DNA of 61,032 bases from CAZQXD01 sp964597315 (GCA_964597315.1 CAZQXD010000022.1:1-61032); one strand, 5' to 3'. Counted from the first letter of the stretch, positions 1 to 9,468 are shown. The notes: generated from the letters alone by a model not told the origin. Numbers and translations: made by a program.

Positions 1-633
1 CCCGAACGGCCCATGCTGCTCGGAACGGGCCGGCCAGGAACAGCGGGCGAGCAACATCAGTGCCAGGGCCGCAGCGGCAAAGGCCAGCAAACCGTTGCCA
101 GCCACCTGGCCGAGACGGGCGGTGGCATCGCCCCGCACCATCCGGGCGTCCAGGCTCAGCACCCCAGTCGCCAGGATGACCCCGGCCGGGTCCCGGATCG
201 GTAAACTGAGGGCGAAGCCTGCTCCCAGCCGGTCGTAACGCAGGTCGCCTGGCCCCTCCAGCGTCCGCCACCGCTCGTCTCCGGGCAGGGCTTGGCCGAT
301 CCATCGGGGGTCGCTGCTGTAGCGCATGACTCCGTCGGCGAAAGCCAAGGAAGCCGCCGCCCCTGACCCCGCATCGGGGTCTAGCCGTAGCCGGGCCTCG
401 GCCCGTCGCAGCGGGGCGGTCAGATCATTGAAACGCCAGGCGGCGCCAGGCTTACCCAGCACGGCCTGGAGTTCCTGTTGCAACAGCCGCGCCGTGGGAG
501 CGAACTTGGACAGCGCCGCTTGTTCGTGGAGCCGGTCGTAGTTGGCGACGGTGAGCAGGGATACCCACGCCAGAGCCAGGGCCAGAAGCACCAGGGTTCT
601 GGAGGTGAATTGCAGTTGCCGAACAGTGGACAT
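1..633 (-). CDS. Membrane-bound sensor protein, N-terminal part only
   Basis: The frame is open to the left edge, so only 211 codons are visible. It begins MSTVRQLQFTSR, followed by a hydrophobic segment (about residues 13-30), roughly 145 residues that would be periplasmic, and a second hydrophobic segment (about 178-196). This two-helix architecture with an extracytoplasmic domain is typical of histidine kinases, diguanylate cyclases and chemoreceptors; the output domain lies outside the window. The gene follows dapF on the same strand. An in-frame GTG at 654, only 2 bases after the dapF stop, is an alternative start, and neither start has a clear Shine-Dalgarno sequence. The class of signalling protein cannot be decided here. 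Confidence 0.6.
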   Translation of the reverse strand, partial: MSTVRQLQFTSRTLVLLALALAWVSLLTVANYDRLHEQAALSKFAPTARLLQQELQAVLGKPGAAWRFNDLTAPLRRAEARLRLDPDAGSGAAASLAFADGVMRYSSDPRWIGQALPGDERWRTLEGPGDLRYDRLGAGFALSLPIRDPAGVILATGVLSLDARMVRGDATARLGQVAGNGLLAFAAAALALMLLARCSWPARSEQHGPFG

Positions 634-656
634 GGGGGCCGGTACCAGGTTCACCC

Positions 657-1829
657 TTACAGGGTGGCCACGCACAATTGGTTTGAATCGAGCTTAGCGG
701 CGCCGACCATCCGTGTGTCAGAGTGCCACTGGTTGCCGCTCTGGCGTAGCTGATAGCTGCCTTCGAACAGTAGCCTCGGATCGGCCTTGAGCAGCCAGCC
801 GTCCTGGGTTTGGCGTACGCCGATTTCGGCATCGGGGGCATGCCAGCGGCAGCGGTGGGGCAACACGGTCAGGGACGGACTGGTCAGCCCCAGCCCCCGC
901 CGGGCCACATAGGCCACCGCCAGGGCGCCGGTGCCACAGGCCAGGGTCTCCCGGTTGATGCCCCGCTCGTAGCAGCGGTACTCCAGTTCCCCGGAGGCCG
1001 TGCGGCGGGCGAAGTTGACATTGATCCCGGCGGGGAATAGGTCGGTGTAATGGGTGTTCAGATAAGCCCCGATCCGGTCCACCAGCCAGGTCCCGAACGA
1101 GGCCCGTTGATGACCTTGGATGGCGGCTTTATCCGAAGTGGACGACTCCCCGAATATACAGTCCGCCAGTTCCGGCACCGAAAACATCTGCTCGGGAAAC
1201 ACCACCAGGTGGGGTTCGCCGGTAAACACCAGATAGCCGGCCAGGGCCAGGGAGGTCTCGGGGGTATAGGGCTTGAGATCATGACTGCGGAACCGCACGA
1301 TCAAGTCATCCACGAAATCCATCTGGTCATCGAAAACACTGAGCGCGTCACGGTCCACCAGCGCCGTCGGAGTCCGCCGGGGATATCCCATGTTGGCCCA
1401 ACTACCCAGATGCCCGACGGCGGTGCCGATGGTGACCGGACGCGGCTCGGCCAGGGGCAGTTCGGTGAGAATGGAGACCACGTCCACCCCATGGCGGGCG
1501 TGCAAATAGTGGGCGATGCTCATCAGACCATTGCCACAGCACAGGGCTTCCCGGCCATCGGGTTCGAACATCCGAAACAGATAATCGGCCTGGTCCGCTT
1601 CGGGCGAGGCTTGCCAATACCCACGGTGCTCATTGATGGCGTCCAGGGTCTGTTTGGTGCAGCGCTGGATCACTAGCAGGTTATCGCAGCCGACCCCGAA
1701 CTCGGAATTAGTCGCCTCCCAGGCGAATCTGGATTTGTCGGCTTCACAGAGGATTTGTCGTTCGGTCTCATCGACGATGACGAAGTTGTTGCCGCAGGAA
1801 GTGTACTTCACAAAGGGGATTTGGAACAT
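657..1829 (-). CDS. dapF: Diaminopimelate epimerase-like protein, long form
   Basis: DapF interconverts LL- and meso-diaminopimelate for lysine and peptidoglycan synthesis, using two cysteines as acid and base. Both catalytic regions are visible: CCGNG with Cys98, and ACGTG with Cys298. The N-terminus (KYTSCGNNFVIVDE) resembles the family pattern around GNDF. At 390 residues it is about 110 longer than usual DapF (about 275); the extra length lies mainly between the two halves, about residues 150-250. It could be a divergent DapF or a related isomerase of the same fold. It is divergent from ETF-QO and precedes a membrane sensor gene on the same strand. Confidence 0.75.
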   Translation of the reverse strand: MFQIPFVKYTSCGNNFVIVDETERQILCEADKSRFAWEATNSEFGVGCDNLLVIQRCTKQTLDAINEHRGYWQASPEADQADYLFRMFEPDGREALCCGNGLMSIAHYLHARHGVDVVSILTELPLAEPRPVTIGTAVGHLGSWANMGYPRRTPTALVDRDALSVFDDQMDFVDDLIVRFRSHDLKPYTPETSLALAGYLVFTGEPHLVVFPEQMFSVPELADCIFGESSTSDKAAIQGHQRASFGTWLVDRIGAYLNTHYTDLFPAGINVNFARRTASGELEYRCYERGINRETLACGTGALAVAYVARRGLGLTSPSLTVLPHRCRWHAPDAEIGVRQTQDGWLLKADPRLLFEGSYQLRQSGNQWHSDTRMVGAAKLDSNQLCVATL

Positions 1830-2346
1830 TGCGCGGACCTCATGGCTGGATTCTCAAGCGTTTCACAGTCGCTGGCGGGCTACTGTTGACGATCGATACT
1901 GCTGGATATTTCCGCCTCTAGGGCTGTTGCAGTCCATACCAGCAAGAACCTTGCCAAAGTTTCTTAGATGCTTGTATTTGTTTATTTATCCATGAGTTCT
2001 ATCAATCTCTGGAGTATCTTTGGCGGCTTTGGCCGGCTCCTACGGGGTTCGCGGTCGCAATTTGCAAACGAGTCTGCAATTGGCTACCCGTTCCAACTCC
2101 CGTTCACCCCCTCTAACGGGACAAAGAGTGCTAAATTCTCATCTATGGGAGTGTTCCTATCGGCGGGTCGGCCCTTGGCTTTAGGGCTTGAGAAGCAAAA
2201 TTTTGTAGCCCCATCGCCCCATGGCCTGGCCTGCCCCTAGGGTTCCGGTCATTGTCCTTCAAAGCTTTCCATGCGATATTTAGGGTTATTATTGATATTG
2301 TCGGGTAACTCCCCTAAAAACTTCTATCGAACGCGAGAGGTGGATC
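1830..2346. other. Intergenic region between divergent dapF and ETF-QO
   Basis: This 517-base stretch is visibly more AT-rich than its surroundings. It should hold the promoters of both divergent genes. A 90-codon open frame on the plus strand (1968-2240) has no recognisable motif and no ribosome site, and is not called. No RNA structure or repeat was recognised. Confidence 0.5.
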
Positions 2347-3975
2347 GTGGACCGTGAACAGATGGAATACGATGTGGTGGTGGTGGGCGCGGGACCGGCG
2401 GGGCTGACCGCCGCTATCCGGCTCAAGCAACTGGCCACGGAGCAGGACCGCGAGATCAGCGTCTGCGTCATCGAAAAAGGCTCCGAGGTAGGCGCCCATA
2501 TTCTGTCCGGGGCGGTGATCGAGACCCGCGCCCTGGAGGAGTTCATGCCCGACTGGAAGGAGCGGGGCGCGCCTTTGAATACCCCCGCCAAGGAAGACCG
2601 ATTTCTGTTTCTAACCCGTGAACACGCTTATAAACTGCCTACTCCGCCGCAAATGCATAACGCGGGCAATTACATCGTCAGCCTGGGCAATGTCTGCCGT
2701 TGGCTGGGAGAGCAGGCCGAAGAGTTGGGGGTGGAAATCTACCCCGGTTTCGCCGCCGCCGAGGTGCTATACGGCGACGACGGCCAGGTGGTCGGGGTGG
2801 CCACCGGGGACATGGGTCGGGATCGGGACGGCAACCCCACCGATGCCTTCGAGCCGGGGGTGGAATTACGGGGCCGACAAACCCTTTTCGCCGAGGGCTG
2901 CCGAGGCTCCCTAAGCAAGACGCTGATCGAGCGTTTTAAGCTGCGGGAGGGCGTCGACCCCCAGACCTACGGCATCGGCATCAAGGAACTGTGGGAGGTC
3001 AAGCCCGAGAACCATCACCCGGGCCGGATCGTGCATACCGTGGGCTGGCCCCTGGACAGTTCCACCTACGGCGGCTCGTTTCTGTATCACCTGGAGGACA
3101 ACCAGGTGGCGGTGGGTTTCGTGGTGGGCCTGGACTACCAGAACCCTTATTTGTCCCCTTTCGAAGAGTTCCAGCGCTTCAAGACCCATCCCGAGATCCG
3201 CGCCACCTTCGAGGGCGGCCGACGAATCGCATACGGGGCGCGGGCCTTGAGCGAAGGGGGCTTGCAGTCCCTGCCCAAGCTCACCTTCCCCGGCGGCCTT
3301 TTGGTGGGGGATACGGCGGGCTTTCTGAATGTGCCCAAGATCAAGGGCACCCATTGCGCCATGAAGTCCGCCCTGCTGGCCGCCGAGAGCGTTTTCGAGA
3401 CCTTGGCCGACGATGGCCTGGAAGCGGCGGCTTATCCAGAAAAATTCCGCCAGAGCTGGCTCTACGAGGAACTCAACCAGGTCCGCAATATCCGTCCCGC
3501 CTTCCGCTGGGGCCTGTTCGGGGGCATTCTTTATTCGGCCTTGGACACCTATCTGCTGCGGGGCAAGGCCCCCTGGACCCTACACCAACACGCTGATCAC
3601 AAGGCCCTTAAAAAAGCCTCCGAGTGCGAAGAAATCCACTACCCCAAACCCGACGGCAAGCTCACCTTCGACCGACTGTCCTCAGTGTTTATCTCCAACA
3701 CCAACCACGAGGAGGAACAGCCCTGTCATCTGACCCTCAAGAACCCGGCGGTGCCGATCCAGGTCAACCTGGCCGAGTACGACGCCCCCGAGCAACGCTA
3801 CTGCCCGGCCGGGGTCTACGAGATCGTTCGGGACGACGACGGCGCCAACCCCCGCTTGCAGATCAACGCCCAGAATTGCGTCCATTGCAAGACCTGCGAT
3901 ATCAAAGACCCCACCCAGAATATCCATTGGGTGGTGCCCCAGGGTGGCGATGGGCCGAATTATCCCAACATGTAG
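2347..3975 (+). CDS. Electron transfer flavoprotein-ubiquinone oxidoreductase
   Basis: ETF-QO passes electrons from reduced ETF to the quinone pool at the inner membrane, linking fatty-acid and amino-acid dehydrogenases to respiration. The 542-residue length matches the family. The N-terminal FAD fold shows VVVGAGPAGLTAA. The C-terminus carries the ferredoxin-like cluster: CPAGVYE, then NCVHCKTCDIKDP (about residues 480-525). The GTG start at 2347 has a good GAGAGGTGG ribosome site just upstream; an ATG five codons later is the alternative. The ETF subunits etfA and etfB are not in the window. Identification is firm. Confidence 0.95.
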   Translation: MDREQMEYDVVVVGAGPAGLTAAIRLKQLATEQDREISVCVIEKGSEVGAHILSGAVIETRALEEFMPDWKERGAPLNTPAKEDRFLFLTREHAYKLPTPPQMHNAGNYIVSLGNVCRWLGEQAEELGVEIYPGFAAAEVLYGDDGQVVGVATGDMGRDRDGNPTDAFEPGVELRGRQTLFAEGCRGSLSKTLIERFKLREGVDPQTYGIGIKELWEVKPENHHPGRIVHTVGWPLDSSTYGGSFLYHLEDNQVAVGFVVGLDYQNPYLSPFEEFQRFKTHPEIRATFEGGRRIAYGARALSEGGLQSLPKLTFPGGLLVGDTAGFLNVPKIKGTHCAMKSALLAAESVFETLADDGLEAAAYPEKFRQSWLYEELNQVRNIRPAFRWGLFGGILYSALDTYLLRGKAPWTLHQHADHKALKKASECEEIHYPKPDGKLTFDRLSSVFISNTNHEEEQPCHLTLKNPAVPIQVNLAEYDAPEQRYCPAGVYEIVRDDDGANPRLQINAQNCVHCKTCDIKDPTQNIHWVVPQGGDGPNYPNM

Positions 3976-4094
3976 CAATACAGCGAGTGTACTATCTTGG
4001 CATTGAAGGGCACCTGTTTAACGGCGGACACCCAGTAGTTGCAATCGGAGATCTGCCTGGGTAATCTCTTGGACAGCCACATATGGAGGTGCCT

Positions 4095-4346
4095 ATGGAG
4101 CTTTCCAAGAAAACCACCATCCTGTTTCCACCGGAATTGCACGAACATCTCGTCAAGGTGGCTCACCAGCGGGGCGTGAGTTTAGGCACGCTGGTGCGCC
4201 AGGCTTGCGAATCGGCGTATGGCTCCGTCCGCGGGGACACTCGGCGCACCGCCGTGCGACAGCTTGCCGACATGTCGCTCCCGGTGGCCGATCCAGATAC
4301 CCTCGGACGTGAATCAGTGCCAACTCCCGGGGAATTGCTGCCTTGA
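4095..4346 (+). CDS. Ribbon-helix-helix antitoxin (VapB-like)
   Basis: This small 83-residue protein begins MELSKKTTILFPPELHEHLVKVA, the pattern of an N-terminal ribbon-helix-helix DNA-binding domain (strand, then helix, turn, helix), followed by a less ordered tail as expected for toxin binding. The ATG at 4095 is preferred because GGAGG sits five bases upstream; an ATG at 4083 lacks a ribosome site. The stop overlaps the toxin start by four bases. By analogy with such pairs it probably represses its own promoter, which would lie in 3976-4094. Confidence 0.75.
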   Translation: MELSKKTTILFPPELHEHLVKVAHQRGVSLGTLVRQACESAYGSVRGDTRRTAVRQLADMSLPVADPDTLGRESVPTPGELLP

Positions 4347-4750
4347 TCTTGATCGATTCCAACATCTTCATGTATGCCGCCGGTGCTACACATGCCCATA
4401 AGGCGCCCAGCGTGGCTTTTCTGGAGCGAGTAGCCAGTAACGAGTTGGATGCCACAATCGACGCTGAGGTGCTACAGGAGATACTGCACCGCTATCGTGC
4501 CATCGACCACTGGACCGATGGTCGCCGGGTCTACGAAGCCGCGCGAAAAATAGTCCCACTGGTGTTACCTGTTACCGCTGAAATACTCGACACCAGTTGT
4601 GATTTTCTGGAGCGGTTCGAGCAGCTTAGCGCCCGGGATGCGCTTCATGCGGCGGTGGCCGCTCAATATGGCGCCAGTTCCATTTGCAGTTATGATCGGG
4701 ATTTTGACGGCATCGCCGGTATCCGGCGGATGGAACCTGACCAATATTGA
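4343..4750 (+). CDS. PIN-domain ribonuclease toxin (VapC-like)
   Basis: PIN toxins are Mg-dependent RNases that cut tRNA, rRNA or mRNA when freed from antitoxin. The 135-residue sequence has the acidic active-site set: Asp5 in LIDSNIF, Glu46 in VLQEIL, Asp99 in SARDALHAA, and Asp118/Asp120 in SYDRDFD. It starts at TTG 4343, overlapping the antitoxin stop (TTGA), which implies translational coupling. No transposase lies nearby. The active site appears intact, so the pair is probably functional. Confidence 0.85.
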   Translation: MILIDSNIFMYAAGATHAHKAPSVAFLERVASNELDATIDAEVLQEILHRYRAIDHWTDGRRVYEAARKIVPLVLPVTAEILDTSCDFLERFEQLSARDALHAAVAAQYGASSICSYDRDFDGIAGIRRMEPDQY

Positions 4751-4950
4751 GCTACTAAATGAACGCCAGAAAGACGGACGGGGCGCCGCCCGGGGATATC
4801 GCCACAGGCGCAATGGGAAATCGGACGAATACCCTTGATTTTTCCCCCTTAACCCCCATCCTTGCCTCTGGTAGGCTATGAACCGCCCGCATCCCGAGCG
4901 GTCTCACCTTATGATTACCAGCAGGGATTTCAACCGGAGGTCAAGCACTG

Positions 4951-5616
4951 ATGATCCGCAATGAGCAAATCGTAACCCGTTCCGCACCATCGGAACTGGC
5001 CACCAACAAGGTACTACGCAATACTTACGCGCTGCTGTCCATGACGCTGCTGTTCAGCGCCGCCATGGCGGGCGTCTCCATGGCCATGGGTGCTCCCCTA
5101 ATGCACCCGCTGCTGACCCTGGCCGGCTTTATCGGGCTGTTCTTTTTGACCGCCCGCACCGCCAATAGCGGCTGGGGGCTGGTGTCGGTGTTCGCCCTGA
5201 CCGGCTTTATGGGCTTCACCCTCGGTCCGATCATCAGTTTTTATCTGAATCTGCCCAATGGCGGACAACTGGTGATGACGGCCATGGGGGGGACGGCGGC
5301 CATTTTCCTGGGCCTGTCCGGCTATGTCCTGACCACCCGTAAGGATTTCAGTTTCCTGTCCGGGTTCCTGGTGGTGGGTCTGCTGGTGGCGATTCTGGCC
5401 ATGCTGGCCAATCTATTCTTCCAGATTCCCGCCCTGTCTCTAGCCTTGTCGGCGGTGGTGATCCTGATCATGTCCGGGTTCATCCTCTATGACACCAGCC
5501 GTATCATCCACGGGGGCGAGACCAACTACATCATGGCCACGGTGGCCTTGTTCGTGAGTATCTACAATATCTTCGTCAACCTGCTGGCCCTGTTGGGCTT
5601 CGCCAGTAGCGATTGA
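4951..5616 (+). CDS. yccA: Bax inhibitor-1/YccA family membrane protein
   Basis: The protein has 221 residues, an N-terminal cytoplasmic stretch and about seven hydrophobic segments, the topology of the BI-1/TMBIM family. In E. coli YccA modulates the FtsH membrane protease; other members act as pH-sensitive calcium leak channels. The end of the last segments (ILYDTSRIIHGGETNYIMATVALFVS) matches the conserved family core, including the paired Asp region. A GGAGG lies about 12 bases before the ATG. The gene is monocistronic and followed by a strong hairpin terminator. Confidence 0.88.
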   Translation: MIRNEQIVTRSAPSELATNKVLRNTYALLSMTLLFSAAMAGVSMAMGAPLMHPLLTLAGFIGLFFLTARTANSGWGLVSVFALTGFMGFTLGPIISFYLNLPNGGQLVMTAMGGTAAIFLGLSGYVLTTRKDFSFLSGFLVVGLLVAILAMLANLFFQIPALSLALSAVVILIMSGFILYDTSRIIHGGETNYIMATVALFVSIYNIFVNLLALLGFASSD

Positions 5617-5626
5617 CGGATCACCG

Positions 5627-5665
5627 GCCGGCCCCTCCCCGGGGCCGGCGGCTTTAGCTTTTTTT
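5627..5665 (+). terminator. Rho-independent terminator after yccA
   Basis: A perfect 9-bp stem (GCCGGCCCC, 5627-5635, with GGGGCCGGC, 5641-5649) encloses a TCCCC loop. After a short spacer comes a run of seven T (5659-5665). It ends yccA on the plus strand; the T run overlaps the end of the convergent CHAD gene. Confidence 0.85.
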
Positions 5666-7153
5666 CCAGGGCCTGGGGCAGCCCATGAATCGCTTCCAGC
5701 CTTTGGGAAACCGTCCCTCATAGCTGTCCTGCTTACAGCCGTACCACCCTTCCACGAACTGCCGCGTCCCGCTACCCGTTCCGAGTTTCGCCTCGTCCAG
5801 AAGCCCCCAGGCCGTGGCCGCGTCGTTCAATACCCCCAAGCTATCCTGCAAGCTGGCCGCCGCGGCCCCATAAGCGGATGCCTCCCGCTCCGGGTACAGG
5901 CTGGCAAAAAAGTCCAGGGCATAGCGCAGTTCCTTGATGCGGATACGCAATTGATGACGCTCGGGAACGGATAAGTCCTGAAACATCCTGCCCCGCTTGA
6001 TCACCCGGCGGTGATCGCGCCGTAGCACGGCGGTGGAAAAATCCTGGGCCGACCGATCCAGGCTATGCAGTTGCTCCGGTTCCAGGTCCCGGCGCCAGGC
6101 GCGGGTCTCCAGCCAGGCATGGACGGCCAGGAGCAGTCGATGGTAGCGGGGCAGTTCCAGAGCCTGACGCAGTTCATGGTAATGGGCGGCGCGGATGGCC
6201 TTGGCCGCGCTTAGCAGAACCCGAATACCGCGCTTGTCTGGAACTCGGGCGACCATGGGTTCCAGACCTTCGGTGATGAACACGTCCCAATCCCGGCAAG
6301 GCCCCAGCCAGCCATTCAGCCAGCGCAGTTCTTCCACCAACTCCGGCGCCTTGCCGATCAGCGGCCGGTAGACCTTGAGGCAAGCCCGCAACCGGCGCAA
6401 GGCCACCCGCATCTGATGCACCCCTTCCACCTGCTCCCGGCGAGCGGCTTCCACATTGGCCTGAAGATGAGCCAGACAGCCCCCCACGATGGCCATGAAC
6501 GCCTGTTCGGCGCTGGTCCCGACCGCCAGTTTGAGCTTGGCGGCCTTGCGATGGATCACTGGACGCTGGGACAGCCGATCCTGGGCGCGGCTCGCCAGGT
6601 CATCCCCGGCCAGGGGCAGGGGTCGGTCCGCCGCCAGTTGCAGGGCCAGATCGTAGACCGCGCCGGGGCCACCGTCCCAGCCCAGCAATTGTAGTCGGCA
6701 CAGGGGTTCCATCTGGTCGCCAACCCGTAACCGACCCTGGTCCAGGATCAGCTCCACCTTGGCGTCACCCGCCAGGGTCAGGCGCCAGCAACCCCGTTGG
6801 GCCTCAAGCTCGCAGACCGGCTCCAAAGGAGCGTCCTTGAGCGCCTCCCCCAGTCGCCGACCGATGCGACCCCGCACCGGTAGCTTGGTGCGATCCACCT
6901 CCCGCCCCTCCACCGGCGCTTCGGCTATGAGTTCGCCCCTATTCAGGGTATCCAGGGTCTGTAGCCAGCGTCCATTGGACCAGCGGGTGCGCAGGCGCAA
7001 CCCCAATCCCCGCAGGGCCTGTCCGGGGCTGTCGTAATAGACCTCCTGAAGCCGTTGATGGCTGACCGGGCAATCCGCCAGCACGGGATGGTCGGACACG
7101 GCGTCGGCGTCCCGGGGCGATAGGTCAAATATCAGGCATCGAGGATTCGCCAC
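5654..7153 (-). CDS. CYTH-CHAD domain protein
   Basis: The N-terminal half (about residues 1-200) is a divergent CYTH domain, the tunnel-fold family that includes inorganic triphosphatases; charged pairs such as RLRTRW and CELEAQRG fit. The C-terminal half (about 215-490) is a CHAD domain, a helical module rich in His and Arg, with VHQMRVALRRLRACLKVYRP and RIRIKELRYALDFF as signatures. CHAD proteins are known to bind polyphosphate and locate to polyP granules. The gene starts with GTG four bases after the ppk1 stop, so co-translation is likely, and the neighbours support a polyphosphate role. Triphosphatase activity is uncertain because the typical ExExK start of CYTH is not obvious. Confidence 0.88.
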   Translation of the reverse strand: MANPRCLIFDLSPRDADAVSDHPVLADCPVSHQRLQEVYYDSPGQALRGLGLRLRTRWSNGRWLQTLDTLNRGELIAEAPVEGREVDRTKLPVRGRIGRRLGEALKDAPLEPVCELEAQRGCWRLTLAGDAKVELILDQGRLRVGDQMEPLCRLQLLGWDGGPGAVYDLALQLAADRPLPLAGDDLASRAQDRLSQRPVIHRKAAKLKLAVGTSAEQAFMAIVGGCLAHLQANVEAARREQVEGVHQMRVALRRLRACLKVYRPLIGKAPELVEELRWLNGWLGPCRDWDVFITEGLEPMVARVPDKRGIRVLLSAAKAIRAAHYHELRQALELPRYHRLLLAVHAWLETRAWRRDLEPEQLHSLDRSAQDFSTAVLRRDHRRVIKRGRMFQDLSVPERHQLRIRIKELRYALDFFASLYPEREASAYGAAAASLQDSLGVLNDAATAWGLLDEAKLGTGSGTRQFVEGWYGCKQDSYEGRFPKGWKRFMGCPRPWKKS

Positions 7154-7157
7154 CGCT

Positions 7158-9425
7158 CTAATCCGTGGGAATCCCGTAACGCCGACCGATGCCCTTGGGT
7201 TTGCGTTTCTTCAGGCGGGTAGCCTCGCGCTGGCGTCGTTCCACTAGGTCGATGAGTATCTGCTGGCTGCCCCGTTGGTCGTCGCCTTCCCCGGGCTGGC
7301 GCTGGATATAAGCCCCGTCGGGCTGCATCTCCCAGGCGCTGCGCCGGTCATTGAGCTGCACATCGAGGATCTGGCGCAGTTCCTGGCGCAGATCGACGGC
7401 TTCCACGGGGGCCACCACTTCCACCCGGCTCTCCAGATTGCGCTTCATACAGTCGGCGGAGCCGATGAAATACTCCTCGTCACCGCCATTGCGGAAATAA
7501 AAGATGCGGGCATGCTCCAGGAAGCGACCCACGACGCTGATGACGGTGACTTTGTCAGACAGCCCCGGAATGCCTGGGCGCAGTCGGCAGGAGTCCCGCA
7601 CGATCAAGTCTACCCTGACCCCCGCCATGGCCGCCCGGTATAAGGCGGCGGTGATGTCGACATCCTCCAGGGCGTTCATCTTGAACTGGATCAGCCCCGG
7701 ATGATTTTCGGAATGGCCCTTGATCTCCCGCTCGATTTTCTCCAGTAGGGCCAACTTGAGCACCTTGGGCGCGGGCAGCAGCTTGCGGTAGTTGCGCTTG
7801 GGGGTGTAGCCAGTGGTCAGGTAATTGAACAGTTCCGTCAAGTCCTCGCCGATCACTTCGTCACAGGTGAGCATGCCCAGATCGGTATACAAACGGGCGG
7901 TGCCAGCGTGGTAATTGCCGGTGCCGATATGGGCGTAACGGCGCAGACCGTTGTAATCCCGTCGCACCACAAACACTACTTTGCTGTGGGTCTTGAGTCC
8001 CACCACCCCATAGGTGACATGGATGCCCGCCTCTTCCAGATAGTTGGCCCAGCGGATATTGGCCGACTCATCGAAGCGGGCTTTGAGTTCCACCACCACG
8101 GCCACCTGTTTGCCGTTGCGGGCGGCATCCATCAGATACTTGATGATCTTGGAGTCCTGGGAGGTTCGGTACAGGGTCATCTTGATGGCCAGCACTTTTT
8201 CGTCGCGGCTGGACTCCCGCAAGAAACGCTCCACGGAGGTGGCGAAGGACTCGTAGGGATGTTGCAACAGAATCGGCCCGGTCTCCCGGATGGCATGGAA
8301 AATATTGGACAGGGATTGCAGTTTGGGATGGTCGATGGGGGCGTGGGGGGCGTCGTGTAGCTCCGAGCGATCGATGCCCGCTACCTGGAACAAGTCCCGC
8401 AAGCCCATCATCCCGTCCACTTCGAACACGTCCATGGCCTCGTCCAGGCCCAGTTCTGCGGCCAGCATGCCCCGATGCACAGGGTCCATATCCCGCATCA
8501 CCTCCAGGCGCACGATGGGGGCGAATTTGCGGTCCCGGAGTTCCGACTCGATGAGTTGCAGCAGGTCATCGGCCTGGTCCTCGTCACGCTCGGTCATGGC
8601 GTTGCGGGTAACCCGGAACAGTTCGCAGGTCTCCACCAGCATCTTGGGGAACAGCAGGTCCAGGTTATTGGCCATCACGTCTTCCAGGGGCACGAAGACC
8701 GGCTCGTCGCCCAACTGGATATAGCGGGAGATACCCGACCCCACCGGCACCTTGACCCGGGCCATGGCCGCCTGGTCGTCGTCGGGATAGCGCACCGTCA
8801 CCAGCAGATTGATGGACAGATTGGAGATGAACGGGAAGGGGTGAGCCGGGTCCATGGCCTGGGGGGTGACCAGAGGAAAAATATTCTTTAGATAGTAGTC
8901 CCGCAACCACCCCTGCTGCTCGGCTGTGAGGCGCTTATAGGAGCGGATATAGAGACCCTGTTCCTTGAGCAGCAAATGCAGTTCCCGGGCCAGCTTGCGC
9001 ATATCCTGTTCGATTTCCCGCACCATGGTGTGGCATTCCACCAATTGCTGCTGGGGGGTGCGGCCGTCCACGGTTAGGGTTTTCATGCCGGCGCCCACCT
9101 GTTGCTTGAGGCCGCCGATACGCTTCATGAAGAACTCGTCCAGATTGGAGCTGACGATGGCCATGAACTTGAGCCGCTCCAGCAAGGGGGTGCGGGGGTC
9201 CTGTCCCTCGTGTAGCACCCGTTTCTGGAACTCCAGCCAGGTCAGCTCCCGATTGAGATACCACTCGGCGGAATTGAGGTCGAAATGGGCCGGTTCCGGT
9301 TCCGGTTCCGGGGCCGGTTCCGGGGCCGGTTCCGAGACCGGGGTCCGGGTTCGGCTGCTCCGGGGTTTGCGGCCAACGACTTTCTCGCCCCTATCGGCAT
9401 TGGGCTGGGCGGTGGGTTCGGACAT
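7158..9425 (-). CDS. ppk1: Polyphosphate kinase 1
   Basis: PPK1 reversibly transfers the gamma phosphate of ATP onto growing polyphosphate. The 755-residue protein has the expected N domain (YLNRELTWLEFQKRVL), head domain and two PLD-like catalytic domains. The autophosphorylated histidine lies in KTHSKVVFVVRR and the second catalytic histidine in FLEHARIFYF. IGTGNYHAGTARLYTDLG is the conserved nucleotide-site strand. An extra N-terminal leader is rich in Pro-Glu dipeptides, encoded by near-repeats of GGTTCC around 9290-9340. AGGAGG precedes the ATG. It sits between the PAP and CHAD genes in one direction. Confidence 0.96.
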   Translation of the reverse strand: MSEPTAQPNADRGEKVVGRKPRSSRTRTPVSEPAPEPAPEPEPEPAHFDLNSAEWYLNRELTWLEFQKRVLHEGQDPRTPLLERLKFMAIVSSNLDEFFMKRIGGLKQQVGAGMKTLTVDGRTPQQQLVECHTMVREIEQDMRKLARELHLLLKEQGLYIRSYKRLTAEQQGWLRDYYLKNIFPLVTPQAMDPAHPFPFISNLSINLLVTVRYPDDDQAAMARVKVPVGSGISRYIQLGDEPVFVPLEDVMANNLDLLFPKMLVETCELFRVTRNAMTERDEDQADDLLQLIESELRDRKFAPIVRLEVMRDMDPVHRGMLAAELGLDEAMDVFEVDGMMGLRDLFQVAGIDRSELHDAPHAPIDHPKLQSLSNIFHAIRETGPILLQHPYESFATSVERFLRESSRDEKVLAIKMTLYRTSQDSKIIKYLMDAARNGKQVAVVVELKARFDESANIRWANYLEEAGIHVTYGVVGLKTHSKVVFVVRRDYNGLRRYAHIGTGNYHAGTARLYTDLGMLTCDEVIGEDLTELFNYLTTGYTPKRNYRKLLPAPKVLKLALLEKIEREIKGHSENHPGLIQFKMNALEDVDITAALYRAAMAGVRVDLIVRDSCRLRPGIPGLSDKVTVISVVGRFLEHARIFYFRNGGDEEYFIGSADCMKRNLESRVEVVAPVEAVDLRQELRQILDVQLNDRRSAWEMQPDGAYIQRQPGEGDDQRGSQQILIDLVERRQREATRLKKRKPKGIGRRYGIPTD

Positions 9426-9468
9426 AAGACCTCCTGGGATTAGATTCTATACACCACATGTAAAAACA

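Noticed and set aside
1968..2240. 90-codon open frame on the plus strand
   Set aside because: No ribosome site, no motif and an AT-rich divergent promoter setting; probably not coding.
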